From Candidatus Rhodoferax bjergmarkensis (GTDB lineage: Bacteria; Pseudomonadota; Gammaproteobacteria; Burkholderiales; Burkholderiaceae_C): a stretch of 64,000 nt of DNA. Within the stretch, counting starts at the first letter, position 1. Each line of letters opens with the position of its first letter. The notes below the pieces were generated by a model. The model was not told the origin of the DNA, searched no databases, and was given only the letters and a program-made list of their open reading frames with translations. Location: assembly GCA_016708345.1 (NCBI GenBank), contig JADJFX010000036.1, forward strand, positions 124,001 through 188,000, in the 5' to 3' direction. A program made the position numbers and the translations under genes. Positions 1 to 9,661 of this stretch are shown here, one piece after another.

Positions 1-1164
1 TGTGCGGTTGGGCAGATGAGTCAAGGCATCGTAGTGCGCCAAATGGCGCATGCGCTGCTCGGAATGAATCCGTTCGGTGACATCGCGGAAGGTAGAGACG
101 TAATGCGCCACCTCACCGGCTTCATTGCGCACCGCCGAGATGGTCTCGGTGGCCACAAAACCTTCACCGGTTTTGCGCCGGTTCCAGATTTCACCCTCCC
201 AGTAGCCGTGCTCGATCAAGGCCCCCCACAATTTTTCATAAAACGCTTTGTCATGTCGGCCAGATTTCAAAATGCTGGGTTTCTTGCCGACCGCGTCTTC
301 GGCACTGAAGCCGGTGATGATGGTAAAGGCCGGGTTGACCCGCCGGATGATGCCTTGCGCGTCCGTGATGATGACGCCTTCGAGCCCGTCCTCAAACACC
401 TTGGAGGCCAGGCTGGCTTCGTCAAAAACGGCTTGGCGCTCGCGCTCAAGCACCACCGAGCGCCGCGCCGACAGCCCAATGGCCAGCATGCCCGTCAGCC
501 AGATGCCCAGATACAGGAGCGAGAGGTTGCGCTTTTGCCGGTTGGCCACCTCCAGATAAGGTGCCATGGGCACCGACACACTGACAGCCCCCCGGATGTC
601 GCCCACTTTGAAGCCCAGGTGGCCATGGCACTTCATGCAGCTGGCCTCCATGCGCATGGGTTTGATCAGGCGCAGGTTGGCTTGTCCGGCCAGATCGGAG
701 ACCGCCATCACCTCGGCAGTGCCTTTTTCAAAAGCGCCGATGGCTGACGACTCCCAGGCATCGGCCAGATTGTCGGGGTTGAGCGCCACCCGCCCCACGA
801 TGCGTCCCTTGACGCCATACAGCTCGCTGAACTCTTGCATCATCTGGCGCAGCATGTAGGCCGGGTTCATGAGGGTGAGTTTCTTGCCATCGGTGGTGGT
901 CACGTCGCGCTCGGGAATGTGCGCCATCCACGGGCTGGGGGGCGTGCGCTGCGTGGGTGGCACATACACCCCGCCGTGGCCGCTGGCCCAGGCACGGTAG
1001 ACCTGGTCTTTGTTGAAACTGCTGCGGGCCGCGTGGGTGGCCAGCTCCATGGCTTGCTCGTCTTCCTGCCTGACAGACCAGCCCAGCGACAAAGCCAGCA
1101 TCGCAGTCCAAACCGTGGCGATGATCGATGCATTGCGAAGGGGATGGCGGGCAAAACGGGTCAC
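1..1164 (-). CDS. Membrane sensor with haem-binding DUF3365 domain and PAS domain (3' end outside window)
   Basis: The frame stays open from a GTG at 1164 to the window edge (388 codons), preceded in frame by a stop at 1204-1206. A membrane helix near residues 12-30 is followed by a periplasmic DUF3365 (Tll0287-like) domain. That domain carries a c-type haem motif CMKCH at residues 176-180 (bases 625-639). A second membrane helix (LSLLYLGIWLTGMLAIGLSA) leads into a PAS domain with the typical DAQGIIRRVNPAFTIITGFS and WNRRKTGE stretches. The last visible residues (HLAHYDALTHLPNR) are the usual lead-in to a GGDEF domain, so a haem-based redox or gas sensor controlling cyclic-di-GMP is the inferred role. 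The output domain is not in the window. Confidence 0.8.
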   Translation of the reverse strand, partial: MTRFARHPLRNASIIATVWTAMLALSLGWSVRQEDEQAMELATHAARSSFNKDQVYRAWASGHGGVYVPPTQRTPPSPWMAHIPERDVTTTDGKKLTLMNPAYMLRQMMQEFSELYGVKGRIVGRVALNPDNLADAWESSAIGAFEKGTAEVMAVSDLAGQANLRLIKPMRMEASCMKCHGHLGFKVGDIRGAVSVSVPMAPYLEVANRQKRNLSLLYLGIWLTGMLAIGLSARRSVVLERERQAVFDEASLASKVFEDGLEGVIITDAQGIIRRVNPAFTIITGFSAEDAVGKKPSILKSGRHDKAFYEKLWGALIEHGYWEGEIWNRRKTGEGFVATETISAVRNEAGEVAHYVSTFRDVTERIHSEQRMRHLAHYDALTHLPNRT

Positions 1165-1315
1165 GTGATTCAGGCAGGCAGGTTCATGGGGATGACGGGC
1201 GATTCAGTCTATCACCGCCAACACCATGGGATGCACCCAAAACCACACGCAGCCCCACAGACTGGTGCAGCCCACTGTCACATCAGGTTTTGCCGCAAGT
1301 GTTGTAATTGACCCC

Positions 1316-2596
1316 ATGAAACCCAAAAACAAACAAAATGCTATTATTTTTATAGCTGCTTGCGCAGTATTGGCGGGCGCAACTGCCATTTTTTCTTCAA
1401 AACCTGCGGCCCCGCCTGAAAAAAGCAGCCCCAGCACACCAGCGGTTGCCAAGCCGGCCCTGACGGTGACCACCACGCAGGCGCAGCCAAGTTCGCTGCC
1501 GATTGCGCTGACCGCCAACGGCACGGTGGCAGCTTGGCAAGAAGCCAGCATTGGCGGCGAGAGCCCCGGTTTGCGCTTGGCCGAGGTGCTGGTCAACGTG
1601 GGTGACGTGGTACGGCGCGACCAGCTGCTGGCCCGTTTTGCCGACGACAGCGTACAGGCCGACGTGACGCAGGCACGGGCCAGCGTGGCAGAAGCCAGCG
1701 CCATGGCGCTGGAGGCCACCGCCAACGCCGACCGTGTGCGTACGCTGCAAAGCACCGGCACCTTCAGCGGTCAGCAGATCAACCAGTACCTCACGGCGGA
1801 GCAAACCGCCAAAGCCAGGGTTGAATCGGCCAAAGCCGCCTTGAGCGCGCAGCTGGTGCGGCTTAAAAACACCCGGTTGTTGGCACCGGACAGCGGCGTC
1901 ATCTCGGCGCGCAGCGCCACGGTAGGCGCGGTGCCTGGCAACAACACTGAACTCTTTCGCCTGATTCGCCAGGGGCGGCTGGAGTGGCGCGCGGAGGTCA
2001 CCGCCACCGAGCTGGGCCGCATGGTGGCGGGCACCCGCGTGCGGGTCACCACAGCCGGGGGAGCAGACGTGCCGGGCCGCGTGCGCATGGTGGCCCCCAC
2101 GGTAGACCCGCAAACCCGCATGGGGCTGGTGTATGTGGATGTGCCGCCGATGTCCCAGGCCAACGCGGCAGCACAATTTTCCGCCGGGCCGCCCCAAGGA
2201 AAATTAGCCCCCTCGGGGGGCAGCGCAGTACGCGAAGCGACAAGCGTGGGGGCCAGCATCCTGCCGGGTATGTTCGCCAAAGGAGAATTTGAACTCGGTA
2301 GCTCCAGCGCGCTGACGGTACCGCAGCAGGCGGTGGTGGTGCGTGATGGCTTCAGCTATGTGTTCCAGCTCTCAAGCGACCAACGTGTCAGCCAGCGCAA
2401 GGTGCAAACCGGGCGGCGCGTGGGCGAGCGGGTGGAGGTGTTGCAGGGCCTGGCCCCTGATGCGCTGCTGGCCGCCAACGGTGCCGGTTTCCTGAACGAT
2501 GGCGATCTGGTGAAGGTGGTGACTGACCCTGGCCAAAATTCAGATCAAAAAAGCCCTATTCCGCAGAACCAGCCTGCGCAAGCAGCTATCAAATAA
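1316..2596 (+). CDS. RND efflux periplasmic adaptor (membrane fusion protein, HlyD/AcrA-type)
   Basis: This 426-residue protein links the inner-membrane pump encoded downstream to an outer-membrane channel. The ATG at 1316 is chosen because it directly precedes a signal sequence (IIFIAACAVLAGATAIF). It shows the biotinyl-lipoyl-like half motifs (VGDVVRRDQLLARFADD and the TRLLAPDSGVISAR segment), a coiled-coil hairpin between them, and the adaptor signature LPGMFAKGEFELGSS followed by VPQQAVVVRDGFSYVF. About 26 residues before LPGMFAKG are Gly/Ala/Ser-rich, unlike the family, and come from a GC-rich palindromic repeat (2184-2253). The signal sequence and the final residues (QAAIK) also coincide with AGCTGCTTGCGCA-type repeats. 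The pump gene starts 9 bases downstream, so the two form an operon. Confidence 0.88.
   Translation: MKPKNKQNAIIFIAACAVLAGATAIFSSKPAAPPEKSSPSTPAVAKPALTVTTTQAQPSSLPIALTANGTVAAWQEASIGGESPGLRLAEVLVNVGDVVRRDQLLARFADDSVQADVTQARASVAEASAMALEATANADRVRTLQSTGTFSGQQINQYLTAEQTAKARVESAKAALSAQLVRLKNTRLLAPDSGVISARSATVGAVPGNNTELFRLIRQGRLEWRAEVTATELGRMVAGTRVRVTTAGGADVPGRVRMVAPTVDPQTRMGLVYVDVPPMSQANAAAQFSAGPPQGKLAPSGGSAVREATSVGASILPGMFAKGEFELGSSSALTVPQQAVVVRDGFSYVFQLSSDQRVSQRKVQTGRRVGERVEVLQGLAPDALLAANGAGFLNDGDLVKVVTDPGQNSDQKSPIPQNQPAQAAIK
2184..2253. repeat. GC-rich palindromic repeat inserted in frame in the adaptor gene
   Basis: The stretch contains GGGCCGCCCCAAGG, then CCCTCGGGGGGCAGCG and GCGTGGGGG. It is self-complementary and unlike the surrounding coding sequence. 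It is translated as a low-complexity insertion (around GPPQGKLAPSGGSAVREATS) between two well-conserved adaptor blocks. I infer a mobile or REP-like intergenic repeat that landed without breaking the frame. Confidence 0.55.
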
Positions 2597-2605
2597 GGAG
2601 CAGTC

Positions 2606-5600
2606 ATGAACTTCTCCAGCCTCTCCATCCGGCATCCGGTGCCGGCCATCATGCTTTTTTTCCTGCTCTCGCTGGCGGGCATTTTGTCCTACCGATCCAG
2701 CGTGGTGCAGGATTTTCCCGACATTGAGCTGCCCATCGTCACCATCAGCGCGGCGCTCCCGGGCGCAGCCCCGGCGCAGCTGGAGACCGAAGTGGCGCGC
2801 AAGCTCGAAGACTCGGTGGCCACGCTGCAGGGGGTGAAAAACATCCACACCAATGTGCTCGATGGCGAGGTGAGTGTCACCACCGAGTTCATTCTGGAAA
2901 AACCGATTGCCGAGGCCGTCAACGACGTACGCGACGCAGTAGCGCGGGTGCGCGCCGACCTGCCGGGTGAGCTGCGCGACCCAACCGTGACCAAAGCCTC
3001 CACCGCCGGGCGCGTGGTGCTGACCTTCACCGCCGAAGCCGCCCCCGCCGCCAAGGGTGCTGCCGGCGCACCCGCCAGTGCGCTGGATGCGCAGGCGCTG
3101 AGCTGGTTTGTGGACAACACCGTGGCCAAACGCCTGCTGGGCGTGCCCGGTGTGGGCGCGGTCAAACGCATGGGCGGCGTCAGCCGTGAGGTGCGGGTGG
3201 AGTTGGACGCCGCCCGCATGGCCGCCTTGGGCGTGGCCGCGCTGGATGTCTCGCGCCGCCTCAAACTGGTGCAACAGGAAGCGCCCGGTGGCCGGGGCGA
3301 TGTGAGCGGGGCCGAGCAGTCAGTGCGAACCATTGCCACCGTCAAAACCGCCGACGAGCTGGCCCGGCTGGACCTTGCGCTGCCCAATGGCCGGCGCATC
3401 CTGCTGGGCGACGTGGCCACCGTGCTGGACACCGTGGCCGAACCGCGCGCACTGGCCACGATGGACGGGCGCAGTGTGGTCGGCATCGAGGTGTTTCGCA
3501 CCAAAGGGGCCAGCGAGGTGGATGTAGCGCGCAATGCGCGCGCGGCCATGGCCGAGCTGCAGGCCAAACACCCCACCATCTTGCTGACGCAAGTGATTGA
3601 CAACGCCGCGCCAGTGGCCGAGAACTTCAAAGGCTCGATGGAGCTGCTGTATGAAGGTGCGCTCTGGCCATTTTGGTGGTGTGGTGGTTTTTGCGCGACT
3701 GGCGCGCCACGCTGGTGTCGGCTGCTGCGCTGCCGCTGTCGGTGATTCCGACCTTTCTGGGGCTCAAATACTTTGGCTACACGCTCAACACCGTCACGCT
3801 CTTGTCGCTGGCGCTGGTGGTGGGGGTGCTGGTGGACGACGCCATTGTGGAAATCGAGAACATCGAACGTCACCTGCGCATGGGCAAGTCGCCGTTTCAG
3901 GCCGCCATGGAAGCGGCCGATGAGATCGGCATGGCGGTGATTGCCACCACCTTTGCGCTGGTGGCCGTGTTTTTGCCCACGGCCTTCATGGGCGGCGTGC
4001 CCGGCCTGTTTTTCAAGCAGTTTGGCTGGGCGGCGGTGCTGGCCATTGTGGCCTCGCTGCTGGTGGCGCGGCTGCTCACGCCCATGATGGCGGCCTACAT
4101 CCTCAAGCCACACAAAAATGCCGCCCTGGCCGAGCCACAAGAAGCACCGGACGGCTGGCTGATGGCGCGCTACATGGCCACCATGCGCTGGTGCCTGCGC
4201 CACCGCCATGTCACTTTGAGCGGTGCCGCTATCTTCTTCGTGGCTTCCATTGCCTTGGTTCCGCTGCTGCCCAAGGGTTTTGTGCCTGCCGCCGACCGCG
4301 CCCAGACCAAGATCAACATCGAACTGCCCCCCGGCAGCACGTTGGCACAAACCAGCGCCGTGGCCGAGCAGGCGCGCCTGGCCAGCATGCAGGTCAAGGG
4401 CATCCAGAGCGTGTTCAGCTCGATTGGCGGCGGCTCCAGTGGCGACACCTTCGCGCCCGGCGTATCAGCCGAAGCACGCCGTGCGGTGCTCACCCTCATG
4501 ACCACGCACCGCGATGACCGGGTTGAGTCAATGGCCGACATTGAAGCCCAGTTGCGCAGCAAGCTGAGTGACATTGCCGGGGCACGCTTTTCGGTCGGCC
4601 CGCCCGACACAGGCGTCAAGATGCAAATGGTGCTCAAGAGTGAAGACCCGGTGGCGCTGGTGGCCGCCGCTCAAAACGTGGAGCGCGAGTTGCGCACGCT
4701 CAAGGGGGTGGGCAATGTCAGCTCCAGCGCGTCTCTGGTCCGGCCCGAAATCATTGTGCGGCTGGACGCCGCACGCGCCGCCGACCTGGGCGTGACCGCG
4801 GCCAGCGTGGGCGACACCGTGCGCGTGGCCACGGCGGGCGACTACGACACAGCCCTGTCCAAACTCAACCTGTCGGAGCGCCAAGTGCCGATTCGCGTCA
4901 AACTGCCCGACAGTGTGCGCGCCGACTTGGGCGCGCTGGAGCGCCTGACCGTGCCCGGCAAAAATGGGCCGGTGATGCTGGGCACGGTGGCTACGCTCAG
5001 CATGGAAAGTGGCCCGGCCCAGATCAGCCGCCTCAACCGCAGCCGCAACGTGACGCTGGACGTGGAGCTGGGCGGACGTCAGCTCGGGGAGGTGAACGAA
5101 GAAGCCCGCGCCCTGCCCGCCCTGAAAAACCTGCCGCCCGCGGTGTCGATTGCCGAACTGGGTGACGCGCAGGAAATGCAGGCCCTGTTTGCCAGCTTTG
5201 GCCTGGCCATGCTGATTGGGGTGCTGTGTATTTACGGCGTGCTGGTGCTTTTGTTCCACGACTTCATGCAGCCGGTGACGATTTTGGCGGCGCTGCCCCT
5301 GAGCATTGGCGGTGCCTTTGTCGCCCTGCTGCTGACCGGGCGGCCACTGTCGATGCCGTCCATGATTGGCCTGATCATGCTGATGGGCATCGTCACCAAA
5401 AACTCGATTTTGCTGGTGGACTACGCCATTTTGGCGCGCGAGCGTGGCCTGGCCCGCTTTGACGCGCTGGTGGACGCCTGCCACAAACGCAGCCGCCCGA
5501 TTGTCATGACCACCATTGCCATGGGTGCGGGCATGATGCCGCTGGCCCTGGGCTGGGGCGCGGACCCCAGCTTTCGCTCACCCATGGCCATTGCCGTGAT

Positions 5601-5748
5601 TGGCGGCCTGATCACCTCCACGCTGCTGAGCCTCTTGGTGGTGCCTGCGGTGTTCACCTACATTGATGATCTGGAGCATTTGATGCGGAGGGTGGCGGGA
5701 TGGCTGCGCGGAGCGTCAAAGGTGACAGTGGCTGGGCAGACGTCATAG
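2606..5748 (+). pseudogene. RND efflux pump permease, one-base frameshift near 3662
   Basis: This is an inner-membrane proton-driven multidrug exporter of the AcrB/MdtB/HAE1 superfamily, partner of the adaptor upstream. Residues to about 352 (SMELLYEGAL) read in one frame. The protein continues from LAILVVWWFLRDW in the +1-shifted frame to 5748. One missing base between 3661 and 3664 (GCGCTCTGGCC, where GCGCTNCTGGCC would keep the frame) explains it, and repair gives about 1,047 residues, a normal length. The rest looks intact: TM1 near residues 12-28, the TM4 acidic motif VDDAIVEIENIERHL, and later helices including GLIMLMGIVTKNSILLVDYA. The lesion is either a recent mutation or a sequencing error. 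As written, no functional pump would be made. Confidence 0.85.
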
Positions 5749-5852
5749 AGCCTGGGATTGCGATGCAACCAGACATTGCGGGGCTATTTCAAAAGAGGCG
5801 TGCCCGCAAAATATTGCTGCAACAATAGCTTTTCCACAAAGGACTATTTTTC

Positions 5853-6428
5853 ATGGGACAACGACTGACACAAATCGCCACCCGCACCGGCGACAACGGC
5901 ACCACCGGGCTGGGCGACAACACCCGCGTATCCAAAAACAGCCTGCGCGTGCATGCCATGGGTGATATTGACGAGCTCAACTCCAACATTGGCGTGCTGC
6001 TGTGCGAAGCCATGCCCGAAGCTGTGCGCACCCTGCTGGTTGAAATTCAGCACCAGCTCTTCAACCTGGGCGGCGAGTTGTCCATTCCCGGCTATGAGTT
6101 GCTCAAGCCCGAGGCGGTGCTGGCGCTGGACGATGCGCTGGCGCAGCACAACGAGCACTTGCCCAGGCTGCAAGAATTTATCCTGCCCGCGGGCACCCGC
6201 GCTGCTGCGCAGGCCCACGTCTGCCGCACCGTCGCCCGCCGCGCCGAGCGCGCCGTGGTGGCGCTGGAAGGCCAGGATACCTTGAAAGACACGCCGCGCC
6301 AGTACCTTAACCGCCTGTCAGACCTGATGTTTGTGCTGGCCCGCGTGCTCAACCGCTACCGACTTGATGGCACGGAAGGCGATGACGTGTACTGGAAGAG
6401 CGAGCGACTGGCGCAATCTGAGGCTTAG
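5853..6428 (+). CDS. Cob(I)alamin adenosyltransferase, PduO type
   Basis: This 191-residue enzyme transfers the adenosyl group of ATP to cob(I)alamin, giving adenosylcobalamin. The N-terminal ATP-binding signature TRTGDNGTTGLGD (residues 10-22), the MGDIDELNSNIG block and the C-terminal RRAERAVVAL and YLNRLSDLMFVLAR motifs are diagnostic. An AAGGA lies about 10 bases before the ATG. The gene stands alone: no B12-dependent mutase or cobalamin synthesis gene is nearby, and I see no cobalamin riboswitch upstream. It probably serves general cofactor supply. Confidence 0.93.
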   Translation: MGQRLTQIATRTGDNGTTGLGDNTRVSKNSLRVHAMGDIDELNSNIGVLLCEAMPEAVRTLLVEIQHQLFNLGGELSIPGYELLKPEAVLALDDALAQHNEHLPRLQEFILPAGTRAAAQAHVCRTVARRAERAVVALEGQDTLKDTPRQYLNRLSDLMFVLARVLNRYRLDGTEGDDVYWKSERLAQSEA

Positions 6429-6438
6429 CAAGCCTCAG

Positions 6439-6495
6439 ATTGCTATTAAAATAGTAGCTGCCAGCGCACGTTTTATATGCGCTAGCGGCATATTT
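6439..6495 (+). repeat. AGCTGC-family palindromic repeat (diverged copy)
   Basis: TTGCTATTAAAATAGTAGCTGCCAGCGCACG then TATGCGCTAGCGGCATATTT, in the same order and with the same flanking TTGCTA and CATATTT as the other copies in this window. It lies just after the adenosyltransferase stop and may double as a transcript end. The rest of 6429-6651 shows no gene. Confidence 0.6.
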
Positions 6496-6651
6496 CATCA
6501 TAAATCTTGGCACCCAGATGGTTCGCCGTCGGCAGGGCGAAAATCACGGGGTTAGTATTTAGGATGGGCAGAAAGGGCAGGCCCTCTTCCCATCCGAGGG
6601 GCAAATCGGGAATATCCGCCCACCTTACCCATTTTGTTCTGGAGTCTGCGC

Positions 6652-7422
6652 ATGCCCAATCCCATCCTGCATCAACTCAGTGTTGCCGGGTCGGTTCTAA
6701 CCTCTACTCTGGCAGCCTGGCGTGGTACCAGCGTGCTCAAGGCCGCCAGCCAGCCGGCGCAGTACCTCAAGCTCTACGACATCGAAGGCTGCCCGGATTG
6801 CCGCAGCGTGCGTGAGGCGCTGACGGCGCTTGGGCTGGATGCGCAAATCTACCCTTGCCCCAAGGGTGGCCAACGTTTTCGCCCCGAGGCGCAGCGCCTG
6901 GGGGGCAAGCAGCAGTTCCCCTTGCTGATCGACCCCAACACCAAAACCACCCTGTACGAGTCGGCGGCCATCATCGACTACCTGTTTCTCACCTACGCCG
7001 CCTGCCCGACGCCTCGCACCTACCAAAGCAGCCTGCGACGGCCGTTGCTAGACCGCCTGGCTTCGTCCGTGCGGGGCCAGCGTGGTGTCCAGGCGCGCGC
7101 CGCGACCCATCCGCGAAGATTGCTAGAACTGTGGAGTTTTGAATCGAGCCCGTACGCACGGCTGGTGCGTGAGCGCCTGTGCGAGTTGGAGTTGCCCTAT
7201 GTGCTGCACAACATTGGCAAAGAACAGTTTGCCGACATGGGGCCTGCGGTGATGCGCGTCAAACCCGGCCCCTACAAGCCGCGCCCGGGAGGTCGACGGG
7301 AAAAAGTGCTCGCGCAGCTGGGGCGCATTCAGGTGCCCTACCTCGAAGACCCGAACACGGGCACCAGGATGTACGAGTCTGGTGCCATCATTGACTATCT
7401 TGAAGGGCAATATGCAAGTTGA
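6652..7422 (+). CDS. Tandem glutaredoxin/GST N-terminal-domain protein
   Basis: The 256-residue protein contains two thioredoxin-fold GST N-terminal domains. The first (about residues 39-115) has a CPDC redox motif at 47-50. The second (about 158-252) starts WSFESSPYARLVRERL, with Ser-Ser-Pro in place of Cys. Both end in the same P(L/Y)L-(I/E)DPNT-YES-AIIDYL signature, which in GSTs positions glutathione through the cis-proline and the Glu-Ser pair. Residues 1-38 include a hydrophobic stretch. The stop overlaps the next gene, whose ribosome-binding site (GAAGGG) and start (7412) lie inside this one, so the three genes 6652-9399 look co-translated. The role is unknown; a redox or glutathione partner of the two ATPases is an inference. 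Confidence 0.8.
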   Translation: MPNPILHQLSVAGSVLTSTLAAWRGTSVLKAASQPAQYLKLYDIEGCPDCRSVREALTALGLDAQIYPCPKGGQRFRPEAQRLGGKQQFPLLIDPNTKTTLYESAAIIDYLFLTYAACPTPRTYQSSLRRPLLDRLASSVRGQRGVQARAATHPRRLLELWSFESSPYARLVRERLCELELPYVLHNIGKEQFADMGPAVMRVKPGPYKPRPGGRREKVLAQLGRIQVPYLEDPNTGTRMYESGAIIDYLEGQYAS

Positions 7423-8341
7423 ACCGGATGGACGTCCTGGCTTGAATGCCGGACACCGCGTCGTTTTTGTCACCGGCAAGGGGGGCGTGGGCAAGTCTTC
7501 GGTGGCTGCAGCCACTGCGTTGCAATTTGCCCGCCGGGGTCAGTCGGTGCTGCTGGCGGAGTTTGGCAACCGCAGCTTTTACGGCCCGTTTCTCGGCTTG
7601 AACGTGGGCAACGATTCGGTGCGCTGGAAGCCTCGCATCGAGGTGGCCTGCTGGGATGTTGAAGAGTCGCTGCGCGAGTACGTCACCCACTACCTGGTCT
7701 TCAAGTCCGCAGCCAACAAAATACTGAGCAACACTGTGATGAAGGCCCTGGCAGGCGCTGCCCCTAGCCTGAGCGAGATCGCCATACTGGGCAAGCTGAT
7801 GGCCCCCATGCTGCACACCTGGTACAAGCGCACGGTGGATGTGGTGGTGGTCGATGCTTATGCCACCGGGCAGTTCATGACGCTTTTGCGCGCCCCGCGC
7901 GGCTTGTCGGCCACCGCCGCCGGTGGGCCGCTGCACCGCCAGACGCAAGCCATCACCCGTTTATTGTCCGACCCCAAGGTGTGCGAGTACCGCATGGTGA
8001 CCCTGGCCGAAGAAATGCCAGTATCAGAGGCCTGCGAAATGTTTGCTGACATTGAATCCGAGACCGGCCTGCAGCCCAGTTTGTATTGCAACCGCATGCT
8101 TGACCTACCTCCCGTTCCAAGCGGTCAAGGGTTTGTCAATGCAGGCACTTTTCTGGACCAGCTTCAAAGCATCAAAACCCGTCAGGAGGCCAGCATGACG
8201 CGGCTACAACAAACGGGTGCCACGCAGGTTTACACCCTACCCATGTTGCCGATTCTGGCCGTTGACGCCATGCTGGAGCGACTGGCCGATGCGCTGGACC
8301 TGGCGCAATCAGCTCAAACGGGGCCGGGGGGCGCAGCATGA
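7412..8341 (+). CDS. ArsA/GET3-type P-loop ATPase, first of a pair
   Basis: This 309-residue protein is of the SIMIBI class ArsA/TRC40 family. The deviant Walker A TGKGGVGKSS is at about residues 20-29, and a switch-like VDVVVVDAYATGQFMTLLRAPR replaces the more usual DTAPTGH motif. The ATG at 7412 is preferred because GAAGGG sits 5 bases before it. It overlaps the GST-like gene by 11 bases, and its own stop overlaps the next ATPase start as ATGA (8338-8341). No arsenic genes (arsR, arsB, arsC) or tail-anchored substrate are nearby, so arsenite export is not supported. With the second ATPase it may form a heterodimer, mirroring the two halves of fused ArsA. Confidence 0.82.
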   Translation: MQVEPDGRPGLNAGHRVVFVTGKGGVGKSSVAAATALQFARRGQSVLLAEFGNRSFYGPFLGLNVGNDSVRWKPRIEVACWDVEESLREYVTHYLVFKSAANKILSNTVMKALAGAAPSLSEIAILGKLMAPMLHTWYKRTVDVVVVDAYATGQFMTLLRAPRGLSATAAGGPLHRQTQAITRLLSDPKVCEYRMVTLAEEMPVSEACEMFADIESETGLQPSLYCNRMLDLPPVPSGQGFVNAGTFLDQLQSIKTRQEASMTRLQQTGATQVYTLPMLPILAVDAMLERLADALDLAQSAQTGPGGAA

Positions 8342-9399
8342 AGGCGCTGATTGAAAACCACCGGGTCATCGTTTGCACCGGCAGTGGCGGGGTTGGCAAA
8401 ACCACGCTGTCGGCAGCGCTGGGTGTGGTGGCGGCCCGCATGGGCAAGCGGGTGCTGGTGTTGACCATTGACCCGGCCCGGCGCTTGGCGACCACACTGG
8501 GCATCGACCAGAGCGCCGACGAAGTGCGCGTGCCAGGGCAAAGCTACACCGGCAGCTTGCACGCGGGCATGATCGACCAGACGCGAATTTTTGCCGATTA
8601 CATTCGCCGCCACGCCGCCGACCAGGCCACGGTCGACGGGCTGTTTAACAACCCGCTGTACCAGCAACTGTCCACCACGCTGTCGGGCTCGCAAGAATTT
8701 ACCTCGCTGTCCAAGCTGGTGGATACCGCTGGCAGTGGCCACTACGATCTGGTGATTCTCGACACACCGCCGGTGGCCCACGCGGTGGACTTTTTGCACG
8801 CGCCGGAAAAGCTCAATGCAGTGTTTGACACCGCCATCATCAGCATGTTCATGGGCCGCACCAAGGGGTTCAAGTTCGCTTCTGCCGCCTGGAAAATGGG
8901 CGTCAAAATGCTGCTCGGTACGCTGACGTTTTTGACCGGGTCGCAGTTTGTGGCCACCTTCAACGGGTTCTTCTCGGCCATCGATGCGATTGCCCCCGAC
9001 ATTCGCGAGACCAACCTCAAAGCCCACCGGCTGCTGCTGGACCCCAGCACGGCCTTTGTCTTGATTACCAGTTTTGACCAGGCCAAGATCATCGAAGGCG
9101 AGGCTTTTCACGATGAACTGCGCCATGCCGGTTACCACCTCAAAAAAGTCATCGTGAACCGCGCCTGGCCTGCCTGGGCGGTGCCGGGGTCTGACCAGGC
9201 ACCTCTGACGCAAACCGAACTGCGCCAGCATGGGCTGGACCAACTGGCCGACTTGCACCAGTCGCTGTGCAGCTACTACGGCGACCGTTCGCGTGCCCAC
9301 ACGCGCTTTGAAGACATCGTCAAACTTGCAGAGTTTGATGATGAGGTGGTCGGCTTGCACGCGCTGGAGTTGCTTGCGGACCGGTTGGTGCAGGCTTGA
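8338..9399 (+). CDS. ArsA/GET3-type P-loop ATPase, second of a pair
   Basis: This 353-residue protein has a deviant Walker A TGSGGVGKTTLSAAL near the N terminus, followed by the ArsA-family motif VLTIDPARRLATTLGID. The switch DLVILDTPPVAHAVDFL replaces DTAPTGHTLRLL. An aliphatic segment around MFMGRTKGF to LLGTLTFLTGSQFV could form the client or dimer surface seen in this family. It is translationally coupled to the previous ATPase through the ATGA overlap. Two different deviant-P-loop ATPases made in step suggest a heterodimer. The substrate is not evident from the neighbourhood. Confidence 0.85.
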   Translation: MKALIENHRVIVCTGSGGVGKTTLSAALGVVAARMGKRVLVLTIDPARRLATTLGIDQSADEVRVPGQSYTGSLHAGMIDQTRIFADYIRRHAADQATVDGLFNNPLYQQLSTTLSGSQEFTSLSKLVDTAGSGHYDLVILDTPPVAHAVDFLHAPEKLNAVFDTAIISMFMGRTKGFKFASAAWKMGVKMLLGTLTFLTGSQFVATFNGFFSAIDAIAPDIRETNLKAHRLLLDPSTAFVLITSFDQAKIIEGEAFHDELRHAGYHLKKVIVNRAWPAWAVPGSDQAPLTQTELRQHGLDQLADLHQSLCSYYGDRSRAHTRFEDIVKLAEFDDEVVGLHALELLADRLVQA

Positions 9400-9661
9400 T
9401 GGGAGGGATAGCTGCTCTTTCTCTTACAGAACGGGTGCAATTGCGAAGCCAGCAGCGGCTGCCTCAGCCGATCCAACCTGCTCCAACCCTGGAGAAATGG
9501 AATGCATGCCTGGGCAGTTGGACTGCCAACAAGTACCGGAATTGAATTGATTGACATGGCAACTTGCGAATCGCCTAGCACAAAACTTGTTGTTCAAGCT
9601 GAAGTCTTGTAAGATCAATAAACCAATTTGGGTTCATAAACTTTTACAGACGGCGGGCACT

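Noticed and set aside
3655..3680. Programmed ribosomal frameshift in the RND pump
   Set aside because: No slippery heptamer or downstream structure is apparent, and RND pumps do not use frameshifting.
7412..9399. Arsenite-efflux operon
   Set aside because: ATPases are ArsA-like, but no arsB, arsR, arsC or arsD is nearby and the switch motifs differ from the ArsA consensus.
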